DNA of 56,917 nt from Thermoplasma sp. Kam2015. Lineage in GTDB: Archaea > Thermoplasmatota > Thermoplasmata > Thermoplasmatales > Thermoplasmataceae. The stretch spans positions 1 through 56,917 of the forward strand of contig NZ_QJSM01000019.1 of the NCBI RefSeq assembly GCF_003205235.1, written 5' to 3'. Below, one piece after another: positions 27,790 through 36,134 of the stretch. A program made the position numbers and the translations under genes. The first letter of the stretch is position 1. Each line of letters begins with the position of its first letter. Under the pieces are notes generated by a model. It had not been told where the DNA came from, did not search any database, and saw only the letters and a list, made by a program, of their open reading frames with translations.

Positions 27790-27802
27790 ACTATATTATA
27801 GT
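27790..27802. promoter_or_regulatory. short palindrome before the RHH/FtsZ-like operon
   Basis: ACTATA-T-TATAGT is a perfect 6-bp inverted repeat with one central base, about 20 bases upstream of the RHH start and overlapping TATA-like sequence. RHH proteins commonly bind such short palindromes and repress their own operon. Autoregulation is an inference. Confidence 0.4.
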
Positions 27803-27820
27803 TCTTATGAGGAGTTGAAA

Positions 27821-28231
27821 TTGCTCAATAAGGATGTCAAGCTCACATTGCGTATATCTGAGGAAGACATCAATGAGATCGATAATTTTCTGAATTCGTA
27901 TCCTGAATTTGGAAGCAGATCCGAATTTATAAGGCACGCGGTGATGTCATACATCTCAAGCAAAAGGGTATCCGTGGTAAAGGATCAGAATCAAAGCGCT
28001 TTTGAACTGGATCTGGATGATAATACGACCAATATTATAAAGACTGTCATAGATAAAGGCTTCTTCAAATCAGAGAAAGATCTGATAAGTGCCATAGTGA
28101 GGGAATATGTGGACGTTTTTCTTCTGGACTTCGTGAAGAGGAAATCGAAGAATATGAAGGATCTTATGGGTGAGCTATCCTCGTTTGAAGGTGTAAAACA
28201 CAGTACAATCGAGAGGAGAAACGGAAGGTGA
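27821..28231 (+). CDS. tandem ribbon-helix-helix DNA-binding protein
   Basis: This protein of about 136 residues has two RHH-like units. The first is VKLTLRISEEDINEIDNFLN, then GSRSEFIRHAVMSYISS, a textbook CopG/NikR-type domain. The second, less certain, is AFELDLDDNTTNIIKTVID, then KSEKDLISAIVREYVDVFL. The start is taken as TTG 27821, six bases after GAGGAG; TTG 27815 would sit on the ribosome site itself. Its stop overlaps the next gene's GTG start, so the two proteins are made together. Haloarchaea have an RHH regulator (CdrS) next to ftsZ2, which offers a precedent for this pairing. Confidence 0.8.
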   Translation: MLNKDVKLTLRISEEDINEIDNFLNSYPEFGSRSEFIRHAVMSYISSKRVSVVKDQNQSAFELDLDDNTTNIIKTVIDKGFFKSEKDLISAIVREYVDVFLLDFVKRKSKNMKDLMGELSSFEGVKHSTIERRNGR

Positions 28232-28974
28232 TCGGTATTCAGAGGCGTTTTGAAGTTTTTGAAAACAACACGGATTTTAGATCGAGTATGGCAGAGCTTT
28301 ATTACAGGCAAAAGGCTAACGTTGCGGTAGTTTCCATAGGAGGGGCAGGCTTTAGAGTAATAAAGAGGATGAGACCCATAGAGATAAAGAACGTTGACAC
28401 CTATGCGATAATTGAAGAAGGTATGCAGGAGACCCGCATATACGACGGTAGAATGTCTGATAAAACTGGAGAGGTAAAAATCTCATTGTATACGCTCAAT
28501 TCTGAAAGAAATCCTTTCCTCAGATACGCCTCAGGGCCGATAAAGATATTGAACGGGGGGTTGAGCAGTAAGGCAGATGAACAGATGTTCGTGAGGCTAT
28601 CAGATAATGCGGTGGCTTTTGTAATCCTTAGCGGTTTCGGGGGTACTTTTTCTCAGGATCTGCATATTCATCTTGTTGGATGTTTGAAAGATCTCGGAAA
28701 GGAAACACTGAGCGCTGTTATAATACCAAGCAAACTTGAACAGAAACGTAGGCAGAAGGCGCTTTCAGGGATAAGGAAACTTGAGAAGATTGGTGCTCCG
28801 TACATAACTTTTGACAATGAAAATTTTACAGACTTGCTAGATACAGCGGCAATAACTGACAGGGTCGATGCAGTCAATTTGAAAATTGCTGATAGTCTTG
28901 ATGAGTACATCTCTTCCATATCATCTTCCATAGATAACCTTAAATACAATCTAATAGAAGATCTCAGGCGCTGA
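28228..28974 (+). CDS. divergent FtsZ/tubulin-superfamily-like GTPase
   Basis: This 248-residue protein resembles a shortened FtsZ/CetZ-type GTPase domain. After a 30-residue lead comes AVVSIGGAGFRVIKRM, corresponding to the first nucleotide loop of FtsZ (GxGGxGxN). Then FVILSGFGGTFSQDLHIHLV takes the place of the tubulin signature GGGTGTG, followed by SAVIIPSKLEQKRRQKALSGIRKLEK, very like the FtsZ strand and helix after that motif. The signature is degenerate (SGFGGTFSQ), and the usual C-terminal domain is mostly missing, so GTP hydrolysis may be altered. The GTG start overlaps the RHH stop (GTGA). A role in positioning, segregation or regulation is plausible but unproven. Confidence 0.65.
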   Translation: MIGIQRRFEVFENNTDFRSSMAELYYRQKANVAVVSIGGAGFRVIKRMRPIEIKNVDTYAIIEEGMQETRIYDGRMSDKTGEVKISLYTLNSERNPFLRYASGPIKILNGGLSSKADEQMFVRLSDNAVAFVILSGFGGTFSQDLHIHLVGCLKDLGKETLSAVIIPSKLEQKRRQKALSGIRKLEKIGAPYITFDNENFTDLLDTAAITDRVDAVNLKIADSLDEYISSISSSIDNLKYNLIEDLRR

Positions 28975-29024
28975 TAAGGATTCTTAAGCCTGAGAAAATA
29001 TTATCTATTCGGTTATTAACGACG

Positions 29025-29245
29025 TTTTCTAAGCAAAGTTGGAATTTTGAGGGAAACGATAAAACTGAGATCTTAAGGGGAAAATTTACTGACCTCTCTC
29101 AATGGATGGTTTTATGAATTCTCTTTCTAGGTTTCTTGTGGTATACCACACCACATAGGTTTTGTTTGCATCATATCCTTACTGACATGGCTATCTTTGA
29201 TGAAAGAAAGTTTAAAGGTTCAGCTGAGGGATAACTTAAGGACAT
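29025..29245 (+). repeat. TnpB/IS605-derived repeat, copy 5, degenerate
   Basis: The left-end palindrome is present in worn form as AATTTTGAGGGAAACGATAAAACTG near 29041-29065. It is followed by a CTGACCTCTCTCAATGG block comparable with TTCCTTCAATGG in copy 2. GTTCAGCTGAGGGATAACTT near 29218-29237 corresponds to the right end. The copy fills most of the 407-base gap between the FtsZ-like gene and the Lrp gene. No gene is seen here. Confidence 0.55.
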
Positions 29246-29381
29246 ACAAAAAGGATTTCATCACATATCGTCTACTGAAACGTAGAACGTGTTTGGATAA
29301 AATAGGATGATATGCTCATTTTCGATAATAAATCAGGTAAGAAAACGAGAATATTGATCAATAGGGTATAGAGATGGAATC

Positions 29382-29813
29382 TCATTTAACTTCAGAAAAC
29401 ACTGTTATTGTTTGGGCCCTCTCAACACCTGGCATCTCCCTCAGCTTATCAAGTACAAAGTTTCCTACGGCTTCGGTCGATGATTCTCTCACCTTTATGA
29501 GAAGATCCCATTCACCCGCAATTATATATACATTTTCCACTTCCTTGAAATTCGCTATACGGGCAGCCAGATCACGCTGAGATAGACCGTCCTTTGGTGT
29601 ATATGCTATAAGTATGAACGCCACAACAGGTATACCCAGGGCCTTGTAGTCCGGAACAATGGTAAATTTTTTAATAATACCTGATTTTATCATGTTCTGC
29701 ATGCGCTCGTAAATCGTTACTCGCGGTATATCAAGAACGCGCGACATGTCTGAAATCTTGTCTCTGGCATTATCCATCAGATAATTCAGTATCTGAATGT
29801 CCTTTTCATCCAT
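29382..29813 (-). CDS. Lrp/AsnC family transcription regulator
   Basis: This 143-residue protein has the Lrp/AsnC layout. An N-terminal helix-turn-helix (IQILNYLMDNARDKISDMSRVLDIPRVTIYERMQNM) is followed by a linker and an RAM/ACT-like ligand domain (PVVAFILIAY, ANFKEVENVYIIAGEWDLLIKV, and PGVERAQTITVF). Such proteins form dimers to octamers and respond to amino acids. It lies next to the AS-AR asparagine synthetase gene, with the two starts facing away from each other across 123 bases, so control of that gene by this regulator is a reasonable guess. Confidence 0.93.
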   Translation of the reverse strand: MDEKDIQILNYLMDNARDKISDMSRVLDIPRVTIYERMQNMIKSGIIKKFTIVPDYKALGIPVVAFILIAYTPKDGLSQRDLAARIANFKEVENVYIIAGEWDLLIKVRESSTEAVGNFVLDKLREMPGVERAQTITVFSEVK

Positions 29814-29936
29814 AATTCAATGATAATATCTTATTATTTAAATTTAGTCATAATGTCGATTGAACTGAAAATACACGGACGATCATGAACAAAATGTTGA
29901 GTAAAATCTAACAAAATTCATAAAGCATGCATTTAT

Positions 29937-30890
29937 ATGCATTTTATGGAAGCAAGAGAGATAAATGCACTTGTTGATGAGATAAGTACCCATCTAGAGA
30001 AGCCGGAACTGTACCACGCGCTTAAAGTACAGAGCTCAATAAGATCCATAGCATCCGAATTTCTGAAGGAGAGAGGTTTCATAGAGGTTCCACCAGTTAT
30101 AATCTCCGTACTTACAGATCCGTTGAACCATCCGGTATTCGATCCTACAATTGATTATTACGGATACAGATATTCGCTTACAAAGAGCATGATATTTCAT
30201 AAGCATCTGCTCACGAAGCATTTTGATAGGATATTCACATTTTCTCCAAATATCAGGCTAGAGGAGCAGGATAAGGTCAGGACAGGTCGTCATCTTGCAG
30301 AGTTCACGCAGCTGGATCTGGAGATGAAAGGCGCAACCAGAGATGATGTCATCAGCCTTGGCGAAGATATGATAATAGATCTGTTCAAAAGAATAAAGAA
30401 GACAAACGAGGAAGATCTAAAGTTCTTTGGCAGAGATCTCAAAATACCTGCTAAACCCTTCAAGAGGATCAAGTATCTGGATGCATACAGCAAGTACGGT
30501 GAAGATTTTGAACATGTACTTTCAAGCGAGATGAAGGAACCATTCTGGATAGTAGATATACCTCTAGAAAAGAGAGAGTTCTATGATAGGGAGGATCCGT
30601 CAAGACCTGGCATACTCGTTGATATGGATCTTATATATCCGGAGGGATATGGAGAGGCCCTATCCGGCGGGGAAAGGGAATATCAGCTGGATAGGATAAT
30701 AGAGAGAATACATAAGAAGGGTCAGACCGAGGAGCAATTCAAATGGTACATAGAATTTGCGAAGGAGGGACTTAATCCATCCGCTGGATTCGGAATAGGA
30801 ATAGAGCGGTTGACTAGATTCATATGCGGTCTTGAGAGGATAGAGGATGTCCATCCATTTCCAAAGATACCAGGACATCTCTCCCTTTGA
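29937..30890 (+). CDS. archaeal asparagine synthetase of the AS-AR type (AsnRS/AspRS paralogue)
   Basis: This 317-residue protein is the catalytic core of a class II Asp/Asn-tRNA synthetase without an anticodon-binding domain. It has motif 2 (FTFSPNIRLEEQDK then HLAEFTQLDLEM), the aspartate-recognition region and motif 3 (GFGIGIERLTRFICGLERI). Known archaeal proteins of this build (AS-AR, described in Pyrococcus) make asparagine from aspartate, ammonia and ATP instead of charging tRNA. The missing OB domain supports this assignment over a real tRNA synthetase. The start is ATG 29937, with ATG 29946 as an alternative. It is divergent from an Lrp regulator. Confidence 0.85.
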   Translation: MHFMEAREINALVDEISTHLEKPELYHALKVQSSIRSIASEFLKERGFIEVPPVIISVLTDPLNHPVFDPTIDYYGYRYSLTKSMIFHKHLLTKHFDRIFTFSPNIRLEEQDKVRTGRHLAEFTQLDLEMKGATRDDVISLGEDMIIDLFKRIKKTNEEDLKFFGRDLKIPAKPFKRIKYLDAYSKYGEDFEHVLSSEMKEPFWIVDIPLEKREFYDREDPSRPGILVDMDLIYPEGYGEALSGGEREYQLDRIIERIHKKGQTEEQFKWYIEFAKEGLNPSAGFGIGIERLTRFICGLERIEDVHPFPKIPGHLSL

Positions 30891-31029
30891 TACTATTTTT
30901 ATGATATAAACATTCAAAGAGAGACCTTAGATCTATGATTGTCGATATTATCCTGAGGTATTTTTCTATTAGAATGATTCGTTATAGATCCAGAAATTGA
31001 TGGGCACTAGCATATCTCTATTTACTATT

Positions 31030-31275
31030 TTTCTATAAAAATTAGAGGCTTAGGGAAGGTCAAAAACTGGAATTTTATGGATGGGGATGCAGGGGCTCAT
31101 TCAATATCAGGATCAGTAAGATCTTGCACGTGCTGTAAGAATACGGCTGGTGTAGTATGGTTTCTCTCCTGAAGATATCATGATATATGCTTTGTACGGG
31201 ATATATACGTGCAGGCAGAGATATTTTCAATGAAATGAAGACTGAAGCTTAAGTTGAGGAGTGGCTCACACATAT
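31030..31275 (+). repeat. TnpB/IS605-derived repeat, copy 6, degenerate
   Basis: The copy begins with GAGGCTTAGGGAAGGTCAAAAACTG, a worn left-end palindrome, and ends with GAAGACTGAAGCTTAAGTTGAGGAGTGGCTCACAC, which matches the right end GCTTGAGCTGAGGAGTAGCTCAC of copy 2. It occupies most of the 399-base gap between the asparagine synthetase and MFS genes. No open gene is seen in it. Confidence 0.6.
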
Positions 31276-31289
31276 ATTTATGCCATAAT

Positions 31290-32696
31290 TCAGGAATGCA
31301 TTCTAGATTTGCTTAATCTTTCCATCAGTACCGCCATCAGGGCAAGTAAACTTGCAATGCCTGACACAAGGAAAGTTATGGAAATACCCTTCAGAAAGCT
31401 ATTCTTTACCGTTTCGAAACCGGATATTTTTATCCCAAGAAAGGCATAGCTGAGAACGTTCTCCGGAACATACAGAGCCACAATTGTGAATACAAGGGAC
31501 ATACCAATGACTGATCCCATGTTCAGGATAACTGTCCTCATACCGGCAGCTGATCCCCTCCTGTCAGGAGGTGCGGCTGACATGAGTATGGCATTGCTGG
31601 GTGTATAGAACAGACCTATCCCAAAGCCTACCATTACAAGTCCGATATAGAAGGGTATGTTAACGGATCTTATGAGAGACAAAAGCAGTGATCCGAAGAA
31701 AGATAGAAAGAGGCCAGCGTATATTAGATCGTTTTCCATTTTCCTTGTGTCCAGGTTGCCCACAAGATAGGAGGAAACGCTCAGCGATAATGCGTATGGT
31801 ATCACCAGTATGCTTGAACGTAGCGGCGAGATTCCCAATGGGCCCTGGAGCATTATTATAACTATAAGCAAAGCAGAATACCTTGTTATGGAATTTAGAA
31901 AAGTGGCAATTGCCTGTGTCGCAAATTCTCTAATCCTGAAGAGCGAAATATCGATCAGGGAATCGTCTCTGCCTCTCCCGGACATTATGAACAGAATGAA
32001 AGATATGATAGATACTATGAGGAAGGCAAGATCTGGCGGGCTGAGCCACATATCGGGTGGCGCAAACGTCAGATAAATAACTATGGAAACTATGAATATG
32101 GAGAAGAAGAGGCTCGGCTTCCAGTTTATACTGACCTTACGTTTCTGTATCTCTCTCAGTCGTAACGACATTATGTATCCGACAATACCGAATGGGATGT
32201 TGAAGACGAAAACATATCTCCAGTTGAATGCAGTTAGAATTCCGCCAACAAGGGGGCCAACAGCCGTCGCTATTCCAATTATTAGGCTGTTCATGCCTAT
32301 TGCCCACTTCAGCTCATCCTGTCTGAAGGCATCGGCAATTATTGCAAGGCTGTTTGAGAACAAAAGTGCACCTCCAAGCCCCTGGAATATCCTCGATAGT
32401 AATAAGATAGGCGCGTTGGGGCTGAGAGCAGCAAGCGTGGAACCCACTATGAAGAATAGATATCCAAGTCCATAGAGCTTGTTTCTTCCAACAAAATCAG
32501 AGTATCTGCCGAATAAGGGGGCACCTATGGTCATAACAAGCGGATAAACCACAAGTATCCAGATTATGAAGAAGAACGAAGTGTGTAGCGATATCATTAT
32601 GGTTGGTAGAGATATCAGTAGCGATGTACTGTTTATCACAGCAAGCAGGGAACCTATACTCGTCACAGATATAGCAATTAATTTATAGGTATCCAT
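31290..32696 (-). CDS. MFS multidrug-type transporter (EmrB/QacA-like)
   Basis: This 468-residue permease has about fourteen membrane helices, as in the DHA2 drug/proton antiporters. The conserved motif A between helices 2 and 3 reads GRYSDFVGRNKLYGLGYLFF, and motif C-like sequence AVGPLVGGILTAFNWRYVFVFNIPFG follows helix 5. It probably exports toxic or amphipathic compounds using the proton gradient across the acid-facing membrane. It ends next to the right end of repeat copy 6 and starts 7 bases after the CBS protein stop, so the two are probably one transcript. Confidence 0.92.
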   Translation of the reverse strand: MDTYKLIAISVTSIGSLLAVINSTSLLISLPTIMISLHTSFFFIIWILVVYPLVMTIGAPLFGRYSDFVGRNKLYGLGYLFFIVGSTLAALSPNAPILLLSRIFQGLGGALLFSNSLAIIADAFRQDELKWAIGMNSLIIGIATAVGPLVGGILTAFNWRYVFVFNIPFGIVGYIMSLRLREIQKRKVSINWKPSLFFSIFIVSIVIYLTFAPPDMWLSPPDLAFLIVSIISFILFIMSGRGRDDSLIDISLFRIREFATQAIATFLNSITRYSALLIVIIMLQGPLGISPLRSSILVIPYALSLSVSSYLVGNLDTRKMENDLIYAGLFLSFFGSLLLSLIRSVNIPFYIGLVMVGFGIGLFYTPSNAILMSAAPPDRRGSAAGMRTVILNMGSVIGMSLVFTIVALYVPENVLSYAFLGIKISGFETVKNSFLKGISITFLVSGIASLLALMAVLMERLSKSRMHS

Positions 32697-32703
32697 TTAA
32701 AAA

Positions 32704-33126
32704 TCAGAGATTTCCGAATCTTGATATTATGTCAGATATGCTGTCCATGTAATCCTTGAATATCCTCAGAATATCTCTTGAGGTTATAACTCCAAGGAGT
32801 TTTCCATTTTTCATCACCGGCAACCGTCTGATTCCGTTTTTTGCCATGATTTCAGTCACCTTGAAGGTTGGAGTATCCGGTTCAACCGAAATTATGGGCG
32901 AATTCATTATCTCATCTATCCTCACTTTCTTAGGATCCCTATCCTGCGCAATTATCTTGTTGATGTAGTCCCATTCAGTAACCATGCCTCTGATCTCTCC
33001 ATTCTCCGCGATTATAGCGAAGCCAACGTGATCCTGTGCCATTATTTTTGCGGCCTCATAAGCTGAGGTTTCTCCAGGCATAACCTTGTCGTATTTTCTC
33101 ATAACGTCTGAAGCGTAAAGCACCAT
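32704..33126 (-). CDS. two-CBS-domain protein
   Basis: This 140-residue protein is a pair of CBS domains. The first is residues about 5-60, with TSAYEAAKIMAQDHVGFAIIAENGEIRGMVTEWD. The second is residues 70-130, with VSVEPDTPTFKVTEIMAKNGIRRLPVMKNGKLLGVITSRDIL. The GxVTxxD ends of both are intact, so adenosine-ligand binding is likely. There is no attached enzyme or transporter domain. It is followed after 7 bases by the MFS gene, and could sense energy state for that transporter or act elsewhere. Confidence 0.92.
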   Translation of the reverse strand: MVLYASDVMRKYDKVMPGETSAYEAAKIMAQDHVGFAIIAENGEIRGMVTEWDYINKIIAQDRDPKKVRIDEIMNSPIISVEPDTPTFKVTEIMAKNGIRRLPVMKNGKLLGVITSRDILRIFKDYMDSISDIISRFGNL

Positions 33127-33499
33127 GTCTCCACATCACAATTCTATATTTACAGATTTGTCAGTCATGTGAAGACCGAATGACCTGATGCCTAACAAAA
33201 AGGATCTATTTCATTTGCAATGTCTGCAGGATCGATGTACTCATAAACTATACGATACGCATTAGCGCTTTTTCATTGGAATGTATTTAAAATAGTGAGA
33301 ATTTTCTATTTTGGCTTTCCTTTTGATCCAATATCGGTCTTCTCCATTAATATCTTCTTTTAACTCGAATTATTGAATTTTCCACGATTGTATAATCGTG
33401 AATATATACCATGAGCAATGAATGTTGAATGACACAGACGGAAAACATTTAATATCATAGGTCAATTATGAGTTAGCCTTTTTAAAAGGAGTTGATGTT
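33127..33499. promoter_or_regulatory. psmB upstream region with a 7-bp hairpin
   Basis: This 373-base region has no credible gene. A perfect inverted repeat CACGATT-GTAT-AATCGTG lies at 33383-33400, directly before AATATATACC, a TATA-like sequence. Nearer the proteasome gene are ACATTTAATATCATAG and a ribosome site GGAG at about 33488. The hairpin could be an operator or an element of a longer leader; which promoter drives psmB is not decided here. Confidence 0.4.
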
Positions 33500-34135
33500 A
33501 TGAATCAGACTTTAGAAACTGGTACGACTACGGTTGGTATCACATTGAAGGATGCCGTGATAATGGCAACCGAAAGGCGTGTCACGATGGAGAATTTCAT
33601 CATGCATAAGAATGGAAAGAAGCTGTTTCAGATCGATACATACACTGGAATGACCATAGCCGGGCTTGTTGGTGATGCTCAGGTTCTCGTGAGATATATG
33701 AAGGCGGAACTTGAGCTCTACAGACTCCAGAGGCGCGTTAACATGCCCATAGAGGCTGTGGCCACATTGCTTTCTAATATGCTGAATCAGGTCAAATATA
33801 TGCCGTATATGGTCCAGCTGCTTGTTGGTGGCATTGACACGGCCCCACACGTCTTCTCCATAGATGCTGCAGGGGGATCCGTTGAGGATATTTATGCAAG
33901 CACAGGATCTGGTTCACCATTTGTTTACGGTGTTCTAGAGTCTCAGTACAACGAGAAGCTGACTGTGGACGAGGGTGTGGATCTCGTTATAAAGGCGATA
34001 AGTGCTGCCAAACAGAGAGATTCTGCATCAGGTGGTATGATAGATGTTGCCGTAATAACGAAGAAGGATGGATATGTCCAGCTTCCGACTGATCAGATAG
34101 AATCCAGAATAAGGAAGCTTGGATTAATTCTATAA
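33500..34135 (+). CDS. psmB: 20S proteasome beta subunit
   Basis: This 211-residue protein is the catalytic beta subunit of the archaeal 20S proteasome. The propeptide is the first eight residues (MNQTLETG); autocleavage exposes Thr9 of TTTVGIT as the N-terminal nucleophile. The lysine in GKKLFQ and the aspartate region complete the active site, and the [12 protein letters not shown] segment is typical. From memory it is almost identical to the Thermoplasma beta subunit that served as the structural model for 20S particles. A GGAGTTG ribosome site precedes the ATG. The FttA gene follows 40 bases later, an arrangement common in euryarchaea. Confidence 0.98.
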   Translation: MNQTLETGTTTVGITLKDAVIMATERRVTMENFIMHKNGKKLFQIDTYTGMTIAGLVGDAQVLVRYMKAELELYRLQRRVNMPIEAVATLLSNMLNQVKYMPYMVQLLVGGIDTAPHVFSIDAAGGSVEDIYASTGSGSPFVYGVLESQYNEKLTVDEGVDLVIKAISAAKQRDSASGGMIDVAVITKKDGYVQLPTDQIESRIRKLGLIL

Positions 34136-34175
34136 AATTATACGATATTTTTTAAATTTTAAAGGTGTACGACCT

Positions 34176-36095
34176 ATGGGTTTTCATGACTACATTGAGG
34201 AAACGAGACAGATATTTGACCGTCTGTATCCGGATAACAAGATAACGGAGATAGATTATGAGGGTCCAACGATAGTCGTTTATACGAAAGACCCTGAGTT
34301 ATTCGCAAAGAGAGATGACCTGGCAAGGCAGATCGCGCAGGAGATCAGACGCAGAATAGCTATAAGACCGGATCCATCGATACTCTTACCCGAGGATCAG
34401 GCGCGGGACTCGATAGAAAAGATAATTCCGAAAGAAGCTGGTCTCGAAGATATATACTTTGAGCCAGATACAGGGGAAGTTGTTATAGAACTTGATGAAC
34501 CCTCTATAATCACCGCGCGTGGAACTGATTACGTCCAGGAGATAAAGAGCAGGACGCAATGGTCTCCCAGAATTGTCCGCGCACCGCCCATGTATTCCAG
34601 AACAGTCAAGGAGGTCAGGGAGTTTATGCGCGAGGTGAAGCAGGAACGAAGAGAATTCCTGCATAATCTCGGCGTTAAACTGTCCGGACCACCGATGGTT
34701 GGCGAGACATGGGTCAGATTGACTGCCCTTGGTGGCCATTCTGAGGTGGGTAGAAGTGCCACTCTGGTATCCACAAAGAATTCAAAGGTGCTCATAGACT
34801 GCGGTATGATGAACGTCGGCCCAGACGCAGATCCATGGGACGCTGCACCATATCTCTATGTTCCTGAGGTACAGCCACTCAGTTCCATCGACGCAGTGAT
34901 ACTCACGCATGCGCATCTTGACCATTCTGGTCTGCTACCCCTGCTTTTCAAATATGGATATGACGGGCCAGTTTACATGACCCAGCCGACAAGGGATCTT
35001 GCCGCCCTACTTCAGAATGATTACATCAAGGTGGCGAGGATGGAAGGTGGTAAGGTTCCATACGAATCGAAATTCATACGTGAGGAACTGAAGCATACGA
35101 TAACGCTTAGGTACGGTGAAACAACCGATATAACCAGAGATATGAGGCTTACATTCTACAACGCTGGTCACATTCTTGGATCGGCCTCGGTGCACCTTCA
35201 TATTGGTGATGGTCTTTACAACGTTGTGTTATCTGGCGATGTGAAATTCGAAAAGACATGGCTTTTCAACCCAGCAAACAACAAATTTCCAAGGGCAGAG
35301 ACATTTATGACCGAATCTACCTATGGTGGAAGGGATGACTATTCGTTCACCAGGGAAGAGGCAACGCAGACCCTTATCGATGTGATAAATAGAACGCGTG
35401 ATCGAGGAGGATCTGTACTCATACCAGTTTTCGCAGTGGGCCGCAGTCAGGAGGTCATGATAGTGCTTGAAGATGCTATGCGCAACGGCAAGATACCACA
35501 GATGGATGTGTATCTCGATGGTATGATAATGGAGGCCACCGCAATTCACGCTGCATATCCAGAGTATCTAAACAAGGAGCTACGTGAAGCCATAATGGTG
35601 AGAAAAGAGAATCCATTTTTAAGCCCAATATTCAAAAAGGTGGAAACGAAGGAGCAGAGGGAAGACATAGCCGAGAATCCCGAGAGCAAGATCGTTCTGG
35701 CCACGTCCGGAATGATGAATGGAGGCCCGGTTATGGAGTATTTCAAGGCATGGTCTTCAAACCCTAAGCACACTCTCGTCTTCGTCGGTTATCAGGCCGA
35801 TGGTACCCTTGGAAAGAAGATACAGAGCGGCGCTTCAGAGGTAACTCTGTCTGACGAAGGTAGAAACGTCACATATCCCATAAAGATGGACGTTGAGACC
35901 GCAGAGGGCTTCTCTGGGCATTCTACAAAAAAGCAACTTCTGGCCTACATTGCCACAATGCAACCAAAACCAAAAAGGATCCTGGTTAATCATGGGGATA
36001 ACGGAAAAACTGCCGAATTCGCCCGCCTTGTCAGGCAGAGATTTAACATAGAAGCTTATGCACTTAAAAATTTAGAGACCATAAGACTTTTGTAA
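34176..36095 (+). CDS. fttA: beta-CASP ribonuclease / transcription termination factor aCPSF1 (FttA)
   Basis: This 639-residue protein has two KH-type domains at the N-terminus (about residues 1-150) and then a metallo-beta-lactamase/beta-CASP nuclease. The zinc motif THAHLDHSG is at about residue 243, followed by GHILGSASVHL, SGDVKFE and ATSGMMNGGPV, with the final histidine in HGDNGKT. The archaeal orthologue is the 3'-end-cleaving transcription termination factor. Length and order are those of the full protein. A GGTG ribosome site precedes the ATG, and the gene follows psmB by 40 bases, linking RNA and protein turnover genes. Confidence 0.96.
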   Translation: MGFHDYIEETRQIFDRLYPDNKITEIDYEGPTIVVYTKDPELFAKRDDLARQIAQEIRRRIAIRPDPSILLPEDQARDSIEKIIPKEAGLEDIYFEPDTGEVVIELDEPSIITARGTDYVQEIKSRTQWSPRIVRAPPMYSRTVKEVREFMREVKQERREFLHNLGVKLSGPPMVGETWVRLTALGGHSEVGRSATLVSTKNSKVLIDCGMMNVGPDADPWDAAPYLYVPEVQPLSSIDAVILTHAHLDHSGLLPLLFKYGYDGPVYMTQPTRDLAALLQNDYIKVARMEGGKVPYESKFIREELKHTITLRYGETTDITRDMRLTFYNAGHILGSASVHLHIGDGLYNVVLSGDVKFEKTWLFNPANNKFPRAETFMTESTYGGRDDYSFTREEATQTLIDVINRTRDRGGSVLIPVFAVGRSQEVMIVLEDAMRNGKIPQMDVYLDGMIMEATAIHAAYPEYLNKELREAIMVRKENPFLSPIFKKVETKEQREDIAENPESKIVLATSGMMNGGPVMEYFKAWSSNPKHTLVFVGYQADGTLGKKIQSGASEVTLSDEGRNVTYPIKMDVETAEGFSGHSTKKQLLAYIATMQPKPKRILVNHGDNGKTAEFARLVRQRFNIEAYALKNLETIRLL

Positions 36096-36134
36096 CGGCA
36101 TAAACATTATATATACATAATTAGATGCACAGGT

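Noticed and set aside
29937-30890. Call as asparaginyl- or aspartyl-tRNA synthetase
   Set aside because: The anticodon-binding OB domain is absent and the length of 317 residues fits the AS-AR asparagine synthetase instead.
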